A stretch of 64,000 nt of DNA from Ichthyocystis sparus. GTDB taxonomy: Bacteria > Pseudomonadota > Gammaproteobacteria > Burkholderiales > 2013Ark19i. Under the pieces are notes generated by a model. It did not search any database. It was given only the letters and a program-made list of their open reading frames with translations, and had not been told where the DNA came from. A program made the translations under genes and the position numbers. Of the stretch, positions 43,867 to 52,658 are shown piece after piece; positions within the stretch are counted from its first letter, which is position 1, and every line of letters begins with the position of its first letter. The stretch lies in NCBI RefSeq assembly GCF_900078755.1, contig NZ_FKIH01000002.1, one strand, 5' to 3'.

Positions 43867-45246
43867 ATGAGTAAAGGTAAGATAGTTCAGATCATTGGTC
43901 CAGTAGTGGATGTTTTGTTTCCGCTTGATAGTATGCCAAAGATTTACGAAGCTGTCCGTACAGTTGATTCGGGTCTGGTTTTGGAGGTTCAGCAGCAGCT
44001 TGGTGATGGCTTAGTGCGCACTATTGCCATGGGATCCACAGATGGTTTGTCACGCAGTGTAGATGTTGAGTCTACTGGGGGGCCTATTTCTGTTCCAGTA
44101 GGGGAAAAAACTCTGGGGAGAATAATGGACGTTCTTGGGCAACCCATAGACGAGAAGGGACCAATTGGTGATGGCGAGCTTCGTTCCATTCACGCTCCTA
44201 CCCCTGCATTTGAGGATTTGAAGCCATCTACAGAAATATTGGAAACTGGCATTAAGGTAATCGATCTGGTTTGTCCCTTTGCCAAGGGCGGTAAAGTCGG
44301 ACTGTTTGGTGGTGCGGGTGTGGGCAAGACCGTAAACATGATGGAACTTATTCGTAACATTGCTATTGAGCATAGTGGATACTCAGTTTTTGCCGGTGTT
44401 GGTGAAAGGACTCGCGAAGGAAATGATTTCTATCATGAAATGATGGAATCTAACGTACTAGACAAAGTATCTCTAGTTTATGGACAAATGAATGAACCAC
44501 CAGGTAACCGTTTTAGAGTTGCATTAACTGGACTTACCTTGGCCGAAAAGTTTCGTGATGATGGTCGTGATGTTCTCTTGTTTATTGACAATATATACCG
44601 TTATACCCTAGCAGGTACTGAAGTTTCAGCTTTGCTGGGTAGGATGCCATCTGCCGTAGGTTACCAACCCACATTAGCTGAAGAAATGGGCCGACTACAA
44701 GAGCGTATAACCTCTACCAAGAAAGGCTCTATTACCTCCATACAGGCAGTATATGTGCCAGCAGATGATTTGACTGATCCCTCCCCTGCAACAACGTTTC
44801 TGCATTTAGATGCTACAGTAGTTCTGTCGCGAGACATAGCTGCCTTAGGTATATATCCCGCAGTAGATCCACTGGACTCTGCAGCTAGGCAGTTGGACCC
44901 GGCAGTTATTGGTAAGGAGCACTATGATGTGGCTCGATCTGTCCAGGGTACATTGCAGCGCTACAAGGAGTTAAAGGACATCATAGCTATTCTCGGTATG
45001 GACGAATTGTCGCAAAGTGATAAATTAACAGTTACAAGGGCCAGGAAAATTCAGAAGTTCTTATCCCAGCCGTTTTTTGTTGCAGAGGTGTTTACAGGCT
45101 CTCCTGGTAAGTATGTCTCTGTGGCTGAAACCGTCCGAGGGTTTAAAATGATTGTGGATGGTGAATGCGATCATCTGCCAGAGCAGGCCTTTTATATGGT
45201 TGGTGGCATTGATGAGGCCTTTGAGAGAGCCAAGAATTTATCTTGA
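43867..45246 (+). CDS. atpD: ATP synthase F1 subunit beta
   Basis: Catalytic F1 subunit. P-loop GGAGVGKT at 148-155, catalytic Glu in GVGERTREGND, Walker B LLFIDNIYRYT, and the highly conserved GTEVSALLGRMPSAVGYQPT. 459 aa. Sequence is strongly conserved, as expected for an essential protein in an otherwise divergent genome. Confidence 0.98.
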   Translation: MSKGKIVQIIGPVVDVLFPLDSMPKIYEAVRTVDSGLVLEVQQQLGDGLVRTIAMGSTDGLSRSVDVESTGGPISVPVGEKTLGRIMDVLGQPIDEKGPIGDGELRSIHAPTPAFEDLKPSTEILETGIKVIDLVCPFAKGGKVGLFGGAGVGKTVNMMELIRNIAIEHSGYSVFAGVGERTREGNDFYHEMMESNVLDKVSLVYGQMNEPPGNRFRVALTGLTLAEKFRDDGRDVLLFIDNIYRYTLAGTEVSALLGRMPSAVGYQPTLAEEMGRLQERITSTKKGSITSIQAVYVPADDLTDPSPATTFLHLDATVVLSRDIAALGIYPAVDPLDSAARQLDPAVIGKEHYDVARSVQGTLQRYKELKDIIAILGMDELSQSDKLTVTRARKIQKFLSQPFFVAEVFTGSPGKYVSVAETVRGFKMIVDGECDHLPEQAFYMVGGIDEAFERAKNLS

Positions 45247-45258
45247 GGGGGCGGCCGC

Positions 45259-45696
45259 ATGGCTAATTTTTTTCAGCTAGATGTTCTGACACTCAAGGGT
45301 TCTTTGTTCTCAGGCAAGGTTTATTTCTCTGTTTTTCCTGCCGTGCGAGGACCTATAGGAGTCTATGCTGGTCATGCTGCGTTTTTAACCCGTGTTCTTT
45401 CAGGATTGCTGAGAATTTACACCAGTGAATTTGTTGGGGTAGAACCATCGAAACCCGATGAATCCATTGTGGTTAGTGGTGGTGTGCTGGAGGTTCTTCC
45501 CACATCGGTTGTGCTTTTAGCTGATGTGGCTCTTCGCACTGATGAAATTGATGAGGAGCATGTTCTAGAAGCTCAGCTTGTCGCTAAGAGGAAAGAAGTG
45601 TCTGAGGTTGCCGATGATGAGCGTGCTAGAATGATGCAGGAAATTGCCCTAGTTCAGGCCCAAATGGCTGCTTTGAGGCATCTGCGCAGGCGCTAA
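45259..45696 (+). CDS. atpC: ATP synthase F1 subunit epsilon
   Basis: Rotor/inhibitor subunit. N-terminal beta sandwich (FQLDVLTLKGSLFSG; GPIGVYAGHAAFLTRVLSGLLRI; VVSGGVLEVLPTSVVLLADVA) and a C-terminal two-helix hairpin. 145 aa. It ends the atpBEFHAGDC operon, which is complete except for atpI. Confidence 0.95.
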   Translation: MANFFQLDVLTLKGSLFSGKVYFSVFPAVRGPIGVYAGHAAFLTRVLSGLLRIYTSEFVGVEPSKPDESIVVSGGVLEVLPTSVVLLADVALRTDEIDEEHVLEAQLVAKRKEVSEVADDERARMMQEIALVQAQMAALRHLRRR

Positions 45697-46027
45697 GCTT
45701 TATGAAAATATCCACAGGATTCTACTTAAATCCGCGTTGAGGTTTGTTTTTTCTCTCGTAACGAAAGTGTGTTTTTTGCTACAAGCTATGTTTATACATA
45801 TTCCATAGTTTTGAGCAAAGCGTGTTTTATATTTTAAAACAATATGTTACCGGAATGGCACAATATTTTTTTTAGATTTTTTGTGTTGTTTTATCCGTCC
45901 CATCAGGGCAACTGTCGTCTACTGTCTTATATTGTCCACAACCACGCTAGTCATTTTATAACAGATTTATCCACAGCCTTAATGGGTAGTTGAGTTTATA
46001 ATATTTTTATTAACACTGAGGTGCAAC
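45697..46027. promoter_or_regulatory. AT-rich atpC-priA gap with three DnaA-box-like 9-mers
   Basis: Gene-free 331 bp. It holds TTATCCACA (45967-45975, perfect DnaA box), TTGTCCACA (45932-45940, one mismatch) and ATATCCACA (45708-45716, one mismatch), all on the plus strand, plus a T-rich run near 45865-45895. A weak hairpin followed by T residues near 45755-45778 might end the atp operon. It could be a priA regulatory region or a replication-related site; plus-strand G/C bias changes from G>C to C>=G around here, which is the wrong direction for an origin. Confidence 0.35.
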
Positions 46028-48226
46028 TTGAGCCGCTTTATACGAGTTGTTGTGGATGTTTGCGCACGTAATCAATTCTTTGACTATCGTATTTCTGATG
46101 ATCAATCAGTATCATGCTACCAATGGGTATTTGTTCCCTTCAGAAAAAAGTCTGTTTTAGCATTTGTTATTGGGGTAGATATTGAGCCTGCTATAGATGG
46201 CGATAAGTGTCTATTTATTAACAGTGTGGTGCCATTGCCACCAATGCCTAGGAGCTGGTACAACCTAGTTGAGTTTGCCTCTAGCTATTATTTTTACCCC
46301 ATTGGCCGGGTCATTCTGCAAACTGTGCCAGCAGATTTTAAAAAAAATGGGAGCAGTTTCTGTTTAATGTGCTACAAACTGACAGAAGATGGACAGGATT
46401 TTTGTGATAATACACCACCTCAGACTAGTACTACGGCTCAGATTTGCCACATAATCGGATACTACAACGGGCATTGCCTATTACCTAGCGTTGCTTATGT
46501 AACGCCAAAAATATCGCAAATTTTGAAGACCCTGCTGAGAAAAAAATATATAGAATCACATACCCATAGCGTTGGAGATGAATTTAAACAACCAGCGCCA
46601 TTACCAATCTCTTGGCCTACAATTGCATTGTCATATGAGCAGAAAAAAATTTTTGAAGAATGTATTTCTTCCAAAGAGGGGTTCTCAGTACATCTGCTAT
46701 ACGGAGTTACAGGTAGCGGTAAAACTAATACTTATATGCAATGGATTAAACATACTTTGCTTCTTAATAAGCAAGTTTTAGTTCTATTGCCTGAGATAGG
46801 TCTGATACACCAAACTTGTCAAAGCTTTGTTAGATATTTTCCTGGAATTTCAGTTGTATGCTGTAGTAGTGCTACTACTGGCAGGATAAAAACTCAGGAC
46901 TGGTTAGCTGCTTTTACTGGTAACGCCAGCATAATTATAGGAACGCGTTCTGTACTGTTTTTTCCATTACCATATCTTGGGCTAATAGTAGTTGATGAAG
47001 AGCATGATCCATCATATAAACAAGATGATCACTTAAGATATAATGCCCGTGATTTGGCAGTTTGGTATGCTAAGAGCATTAACATCCCAATTATTCTTTC
47101 TTCGGCTACTCCATCATTGGAAACAGTTAGACATGCCAAGGCTGGAAAATACATATGTCATAAGATAACATCTCGGCCCAATAATCAAATAATGCCAGAT
47201 ATTTCGCTAGTAGACATAAGAGGGCAATACTTATCATCTGGTATAAGTAATGGTATTTTATTGGCAATAAGAAATGCTCTAAATAAATCTGAACAATCAT
47301 TAGTTTTTATCAACCGTAGAGGTTTTTCTCCTATACTTAGATGCTTAATTTGTCAATGGGAAAGCATGTGTCCCCATTGTTCAGTGCGACTGGTTTTTCA
47401 TAGAGAGAGTAAAAAATTAGTTTGCCACCACTGTTCTTTTAATCAACCCGTCGTTGTCTCATGTCCGAATTGTGGAAATATTGATTTATCATTGTATGGT
47501 ATTGGCACACAAAAAGTTGAGATGGTGCTGGAAGAGCATTTTCCTGGAACAAAGATAACTAGAGTCGATCAAGACGTAATTAGAAACCCACAGGTGTTTA
47601 ATGAAATCGTTGGCCGCATTAAGCGTAGAGAAGTAGATATTATCGTTGGAACACAGATGATGGCTAAGGGACATGATTTTGAACATTTAACTACAGTGGG
47701 CATTATAGATGCTGATTATCTATTATTTTCTCCTCTTTTACGAGCCCCAGAGAGATTATTCTCATTATTGCTACAAGTAGCGGGACGTTCAGGTCGAGGG
47801 CGTTGTTCTGGCAAGGTATTTATACAAACAGCATATCCCGATTCTTCGTTATATCAAAAATTGAAGAATCACGACTATTGGTTATTTGCTGATGAGCTTC
47901 TTAAGCAACGAGAGGAGTGCAACTTGCCGCCGTTATGCCACCAAGTGCTACTATGTATCCGTGACAAAGATGAATCTAAATTATGGAGCAACATCAAACG
48001 ATGTCGCGAGATAGCATTGTCTATAAAGACTAGTTCGGTAATTATTTACGATCCAGTGCCAATGATGCCCTTTAAAGTGTCAAGACGCTATAGAGCACGA
48101 CTACTTATTGAATCTGCTTCCAGATCCAATTTGCACCTACTTATTAGCTCCCTACGCATTAAACTTCTGGAGTCGCTGAATAACAACATAGAGTGGTACC
48201 TAAATGTTGATCCAATAGAGGTGTAA
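46028..48226 (+). CDS. priA: Primosomal protein N' (PriA helicase)
   Basis: SF2 helicase that restarts stalled replication forks. The N-terminal DNA-binding domain (QFFDYRISDD; FVPFRKKSVLAFVIG) is followed by Walker A GVTGSGKT (226-233), DEEH in VVDEEHDPSYKQDDHLRYNARDLA, the zinc-binding cysteine set CLIC...CPHC...CHHC...CPNC, and GTQMMAKGHDFEHLTTVGIIDAD. 732 aa. TTG start with GAGGTG just upstream. Its plus strand is A-rich with G and C about equal, unlike the G/T-rich genes to the left, so its surroundings may be rearranged. Confidence 0.95.
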   Translation: MSRFIRVVVDVCARNQFFDYRISDDQSVSCYQWVFVPFRKKSVLAFVIGVDIEPAIDGDKCLFINSVVPLPPMPRSWYNLVEFASSYYFYPIGRVILQTVPADFKKNGSSFCLMCYKLTEDGQDFCDNTPPQTSTTAQICHIIGYYNGHCLLPSVAYVTPKISQILKTLLRKKYIESHTHSVGDEFKQPAPLPISWPTIALSYEQKKIFEECISSKEGFSVHLLYGVTGSGKTNTYMQWIKHTLLLNKQVLVLLPEIGLIHQTCQSFVRYFPGISVVCCSSATTGRIKTQDWLAAFTGNASIIIGTRSVLFFPLPYLGLIVVDEEHDPSYKQDDHLRYNARDLAVWYAKSINIPIILSSATPSLETVRHAKAGKYICHKITSRPNNQIMPDISLVDIRGQYLSSGISNGILLAIRNALNKSEQSLVFINRRGFSPILRCLICQWESMCPHCSVRLVFHRESKKLVCHHCSFNQPVVVSCPNCGNIDLSLYGIGTQKVEMVLEEHFPGTKITRVDQDVIRNPQVFNEIVGRIKRREVDIIVGTQMMAKGHDFEHLTTVGIIDADYLLFSPLLRAPERLFSLLLQVAGRSGRGRCSGKVFIQTAYPDSSLYQKLKNHDYWLFADELLKQREECNLPPLCHQVLLCIRDKDESKLWSNIKRCREIALSIKTSSVIIYDPVPMMPFKVSRRYRARLLIESASRSNLHLLISSLRIKLLESLNNNIEWYLNVDPIEV

Positions 48227-48260
48227 GAAGAAGTACGACCCTAACCGCACTTAATTCATA

Positions 48261-48836
48261 CTATTTAGTTCCCTCTTTTGAGGCTTCACTGTCTCCCATT
48301 AGTACGCCGACCCTAGCCGCAAATGACGCTGAACTTGATTCAGAATCCAGTGAACATCCTTCTACCATGTCTGCAGCATCTGCCAGTTCCATTCTGTCGT
48401 CTCTAATCTCACTTTCCAGGTCTGGAGTCCAACCTTTACCCAGCGAATCTACTATTATTTTTCTTGCTCTGTGAATTTCATTGCTAGCTGCAAGTATTCT
48501 ATCTGCAGCCGTGACCATATTTTCACACGCTACAATCATTTCTTCCTGGCTAACAAGAATCTCTGAAAGCACCTGTGAGCGACCACCCTCCGCCAATGAA
48601 CGATTAGCGCACTTCACAGCGTCTCCCATCAGGTAACCTCTGGCCTGGCCTAGCAGAGCTGATCTTTCTCTCAGATCATGCTCAACCTTTTGTAATGGAT
48701 CACATTCCTCATCTGCTCCCCCTACAGTATCCACTTTTGCTATATCTTGGGATCCTGTAGATGAGGAATCACCATCCTCTGGTCTACCCGCACCAGCACC
48801 TGAGTAACCAGATCTAGAAGCCCCTGCTTCAGCCAT
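48261..48836 (-). CDS. Family A paralog: unknown helical protein
   Basis: Unrecognised. 191 aa: the first 45 residues are a Gly/Ser/Asp-rich low-complexity head, then mostly helical sequence (KVEHDLRERSALLGQARGYL; QEEMIVACENMVTAADRIL) and a Ser/Glu-rich end. No signal peptide or membrane helix. AAGGGG lies 8 nt before the ATG, so it is probably translated. From about residue 110 it can be aligned with the protein ending at 52659: AADRILAASNEIHRARK against EEAKKMLEVSEDIRTARD, with similar spacing to the C terminus. Paralogy is likely but remote. Confidence 0.6.
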   Translation of the reverse strand: MAEAGASRSGYSGAGAGRPEDGDSSSTGSQDIAKVDTVGGADEECDPLQKVEHDLRERSALLGQARGYLMGDAVKCANRSLAEGGRSQVLSEILVSQEEMIVACENMVTAADRILAASNEIHRARKIIVDSLGKGWTPDLESEIRDDRMELADAADMVEGCSLDSESSSASFAARVGVLMGDSEASKEGTK

Positions 48837-49532
48837 AATATTTGCCCCTTAAAAGTTATTATATTTCTCATTAGCAGGAACCGAAAAAACAACACACCCA
48901 ATTAATCAAAAACACGCTAACGCTTTCTTAGCTTGAACTGAAAATACCAAGGTTAGTTATTGGAACATGTGTTGCAATTGTAATTATTAGTTTTTAGTTA
49001 AGCGCCGAGTATACGCAATGTGTACATGTTAATTTATATCACCGATCGATTTTTTATACTCATCATATAGCAAAGGACCCCCTACATCCTATAAAGTACA
49101 GTGGCCCGCTATATTACTAATGCTGTAAGAATATCAACAAACTAAAATTAATTCACACAGCGTGGGCAGATATCGACCTAACATAATCCATATACAATAT
49201 CTATGCGCAATATAAACTTAAACTATGTATTCCATGTAAGTAAATTAAGTACTTAAATTAGAGCATATAGACACAAATATCTATTGATGTTTGTATCTAT
49301 GTTCTTACTTTGTTTACGTTGTTAGAGTTAGTGTTTACCAGTAAATAAAGCTCAGAGTAAGACGGCATAGCCATCGAGCTATTGTCAATTAGAAACTCAT
49401 TTTATCGGAACTTATGTTATTGAAAGAAGATGCCTACAGGCACCACAAGACTTAGAACAAGAAAATTCTAAAATCATGCGGAGTATAATTTAGAGGATGT
49501 TTGTCTGTGCTTTTTATATTCAAGCAACTAAC
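48837..49532. other. Gene-free AT-rich stretch
   Basis: About 700 bp with stop codons in all frames and no tRNA, no strong hairpin-plus-T-run and no match to other repeats in the window that I can see. Plus-strand C slightly exceeds G, as in the neighbouring minus-strand genes, so decayed minus-strand coding DNA is possible. Confidence 0.4.
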
Positions 49533-49742
49533 TCATTCAAGATCTTCATTACTATTACCAGCTGAGCTTTCATATGAGGCAGTTTCAGCATCTGCTAACT
49601 CATCATCACTAAATTCAGGTTCGGCAACGGCTATATCTAATCCATTGTTATCAGGCTCAGGTCCAGCCTCAGCAAGAAGCTCATCGCCAAGCAATGCTAA
49701 CAAACTTTGCGTTCTTAAGGAAAAACCAGTTATATCTGTCAT
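49533..49742 (-). CDS. Small acidic protein, unrecognised
   Basis: 69 aa, no known family. The N-terminal third is mildly hydrophobic and helical (LRTQSLLALLGDELLAEAG); the rest is acidic and low-complexity (Glu/Asp/Ala/Ser) and ends SNEDLE. No clear Shine-Dalgarno upstream. An overlapping plus-strand frame of 82 codons is Ser/Leu-rich and looks like its antisense shadow. The composition resembles other low-complexity proteins in this region, so I keep it as a tentative gene. Confidence 0.35.
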   Translation of the reverse strand: MTDITGFSLRTQSLLALLGDELLAEAGPEPDNNGLDIAVAEPEFSDDELADAETASYESSAGNSNEDLE

Positions 49743-49921
49743 GGTATAGCTAACACATCAATCACTTTAATTATTCTAGTAGAGCTACTAACAGGAAAGC
49801 ACTTTTTATACTGCATACAGTCAATACAAAAAAATAAGTACGCAGATAAAGCAGCTGCAAAACGTTTCCCTAAACAATAACTCCGCGGGCACTACTAGTA
49901 TTTTGGTCTGTTATCCATATT

Positions 49922-50371
49922 TTAATACGGCGAAACACTCAAGCGTCTGTAAAGGAGCAAGAACAAAATTAATCCCAATAAAAGCAAAAAAACAAACGCA
50001 GCCAATACAGACACGAGAACCATACACCTAACTAATATACGCTCGCGACCTTCGTAAACATTAGCATCTGCATTTCCTACTTCAAGCAACACTGCAGTAG
50101 CACTATCACTACCCAGCAAAGAGCCATCACCCGATTCTGGGCCAGAACCATAGCCATCATCAACATAATGAGGAGGAGGTGGACTCCCACCACTAGATCC
50201 CACAGCAACTAGTACCTCACAACATGGTTCTTCTTCTGGGAACTTATCATCATTGTTATTGCATACTTTTCCTTGCCACAATCCTAAACTTTTTTCTTCT
50301 TTTAATACAAGATCTCTATTGCCGCGTGGTTCAAGGAGACCAGAAGTCCAAAGAACTGATATTCCACCCAT
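49922..50371 (-). CDS. Tail-anchored membrane protein, unrecognised
   Basis: 149 aa with no known domain. The first 110 residues are hydrophilic: an acidic PEEEPCC patch, a Gly/Ser/Pro stretch with PPPP, and Gly/Ser/Asp-rich sequence. The C terminus is one long hydrophobic helix (MVLVSVLAAFVFLLLLGLIL) followed by a short tail with two arginines (LLYRRLSVSPY), the plan of a C-tail-anchored protein. There is no N-terminal signal. A good AGGGAG ribosome site lies 8 nt before the ATG. Such topology is seen among effectors placed in host membranes and among bacterial inner-membrane proteins; which applies is unknown. Confidence 0.6.
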   Translation of the reverse strand: MGGISVLWTSGLLEPRGNRDLVLKEEKSLGLWQGKVCNNNDDKFPEEEPCCEVLVAVGSSGGSPPPPHYVDDGYGSGPESGDGSLLGSDSATAVLLEVGNADANVYEGRERILVRCMVLVSVLAAFVFLLLLGLILFLLLYRRLSVSPY

Positions 50372-51065
50372 TGCTATTTCTCCCTATCTTACACGCAGTG
50401 ACAATCTTATGGCTACCAACGATTTTCTCATATTAGGTACAAAATATTCCCTAAACTAACCATAAATGCACATGCTGAAATCCGATTTTTTTCAAGCGAC
50501 ACCAGAATCAGGTATGCTAAGAAATCCAATACTTATCAAGTATGCAGAACTGAGATCTACATATTCCAATTTTCTGCATGACGCAACTATGCTATAAAGC
50601 GCGACTAACATCTTACCTGTACTACCCTACCAAATTTACATCTTTGCAACTACCATGACAGACAGCACTAATTACTAATGTGAAATCTTCCCAATTTATT
50701 CGGGAATTTTGTGCAATATGCTCACATTGTCTACTACACCGGTAGTTCCTCATCACCAAATAACGCAATAAGGGACCGTTCTAACAGACACAGACGCCGC
50801 CAGGTGACAGTAACAGACAGTAGGAGACCTAGCGCCAACTTAATGCACTAGTACAATGTGGCTTATGGTAGTCCTTAATTACTGAGAGTTTATGTATTTT
50901 ACATATACTCGTGTTACGGACACGGAATACCCAATGCCAGGCGTTCCTGCTAGAACTATGGTCAGACTATTGTTTTTTCAACATTACCGTTCCTGTAACT
51001 ACTCCATTAAAACTTATTCAGCGCCAGTGACTGCATTAATAATAAAACGATTTTTTTCTGCTAAG
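50372..51065. other. Gene-free stretch leading into the 1.6-kb duplication
   Basis: No convincing gene. The last 100 bp or so (from about 50960) match sequence near 52550-52640 and mark the left end of the tandem duplication described below. An open plus-strand frame of 75 codons here has a similar counterpart at 52464-52712; both appear to be shadows of the 3' ends of family A copies. Confidence 0.4.
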
Positions 51066-52500
51066 TTAATTGTTGCTACTTTATCTTATTTTAGTACTTG
51101 TCGGAGAAAAAGATGCTAGGACTATTATTCCGGACGAAGCAGTACAACTACTAACTTTAGCCCATGAAATAAGAGAAGGACTAAACGCATTTAGTCATTT
51201 TAGTTTTACCGGCAGTAATTATATTATCAGCATTATTTACATTATATTCTGTTGCACCAGCACTTAGCTTACGAACTCGTGCAGCGCAGATAGATCTGCT
51301 AATTTCGAGTGTTTTTTTCAGTTTCTTGTACTATTAATTATGATATCTCTGATAGTGTACAAGAAACCTCTCTTTTTAAGAATGAACGGTCCCCCCAACG
51401 AGCCTAGGATAGGGCAGATTGTAGCACGTTGATCAGATACACTCCCAGAAGGAGTATTTGAAATAGCACGTTCTGTGTTTCTATTATTAACGCTGAATAT
51501 CATCTTCTTCTGAGCTTTGTCGGGTAAACTCGTAGTTGCAGGTTTCTCCTTTTTATGGCATTGCTTTTAACAAGAGAAAAAGCACCGTCAGAATCTGATT
51601 CCGCAGATTTAGAATCTCCTCCTGCTGTGTTTGCTACTAATCCCGTTCATTGATTATAATTTTTATCATGACGATGAAAGATTTGTAAACTTACATATGA
51701 TTCATAATTTCATGAGCATAAAATAACTGAACAAACTACAATAATTTACGTTGACCTATACGTAAATTTAAGCAACTTATCAATGATGACTTAACTAGTC
51801 ATGTTTACCTAGCAAGTTAGTACATTCCTTTTAAGCTATTTTTTTATGTATGCTGATATTGCTTGGCAGGTGTGGAGTGATTTTTTTCTGCACTTGTAAC
51901 ATACTCATTATTACTTACAAGTAAGAAGATGAAAGTTTTTAAGTGTCCAATTTTACTGAATTTAGTTTTATTCAATTAAAATAATGTAATCATAGATATG
52001 GAAAAAACATAGAAACACTATTTACAGTAGTTATATTGTGCTACCTAGTGCCTAATTTTGGGTCTAAATTACCATACGTAATTAGTAGTTACACTAAAAA
52101 GCATGCGACTAACATCAATTGTTATATAAAAGGAGTACTTATATAAAATTTTACTCAAAATTTACCACACAACCACATTTTTAATATCTGGCATTGAGTT
52201 TACTGATGCTATAAAGAACATACTGCCAAATATCCTAATTATATTGGATATTCATTTTATTAATATGTAATTGACATATACCCATATACCTGTGTTAGTT
52301 AATATAAGTATTGTCCGCCGACAATACTAACATCATGTAAAACAATCTACTTGATACTACAAATTTACAAATGGGAAAAACATTTTATTGCACTGTAGTC
52401 GATATTTATACTTGAATCATTAAGTTTAACCAAATATGATATCGTAGCTGCATCGTTAATAATTTGTTTGTTGCCACATACAAATTACATAAATGTTTAA
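50960..52500. repeat. Tandem duplication, copy 1 (about 1.6 kb)
   Basis: Copy 1 of a direct duplication. Matching landmarks at offsets of about 1590-1640 bp include TATTCAGCGCC (51015 and 52602), GTTGCTACTTT followed by GTACYTGTCG, ATTTGTAAACTTACATAT (51681 and 53303), AGCAAGTTAGTACAT (51811 and 53450) and GGCATTGAGTTTA (52190 and 53828). The changing offset shows small indels, so the duplication is old. It contains a broken family A gene. Confidence 0.85.
51066..51650 (-). pseudogene. Decayed family A gene in duplication copy 1
   Basis: This is the counterpart of the intact gene at 52659-53270. The expected ATG (51650) is kept, but the frame stops after 13 codons, and later homologous pieces are in other frames. 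Recognisable pieces: NNRNTERAISNTPSGSVSDQ and ILGSLGG in a 61-codon open segment at 51318-51503 match QRNSRSGDRAVSSSLSSGV and ILGSSGG. The stop codon and downstream flank also align. Clear frameshifts and stops make this a pseudogene. Confidence 0.8.
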
Positions 52501-52658
52501 AACCAAGCATTTCTGATAAAACTAAGTCCGGACCATTTTTTACAACATATGTACCCACCATTATTACAATTTACCTTCCTTGTGACGATTTCATTAAAAC
52601 CTATTCAGCGCCGGCGCCTTCAAGTAATACTAAAAAATTTTTTCTGCTAATTAATAAA
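51651..52658. other. Noncoding flank of the duplication
   Basis: AT-rich, no gene. Most of it aligns with 53271-54130 (5' flank of the intact family A gene), showing that roughly 850 bp of upstream DNA was duplicated along with the gene. No RNA gene or terminator is obvious. Confidence 0.6.

Noticed and set aside
50740..50830. Minus-strand segment reading RSLIALFGDEE, similar to QSLLALLGDEL of the 69-aa protein at 49533-49742
   Set aside because: Only about 12 residues agree and flanking DNA does not align convincingly; could be a remnant but is not supportable.
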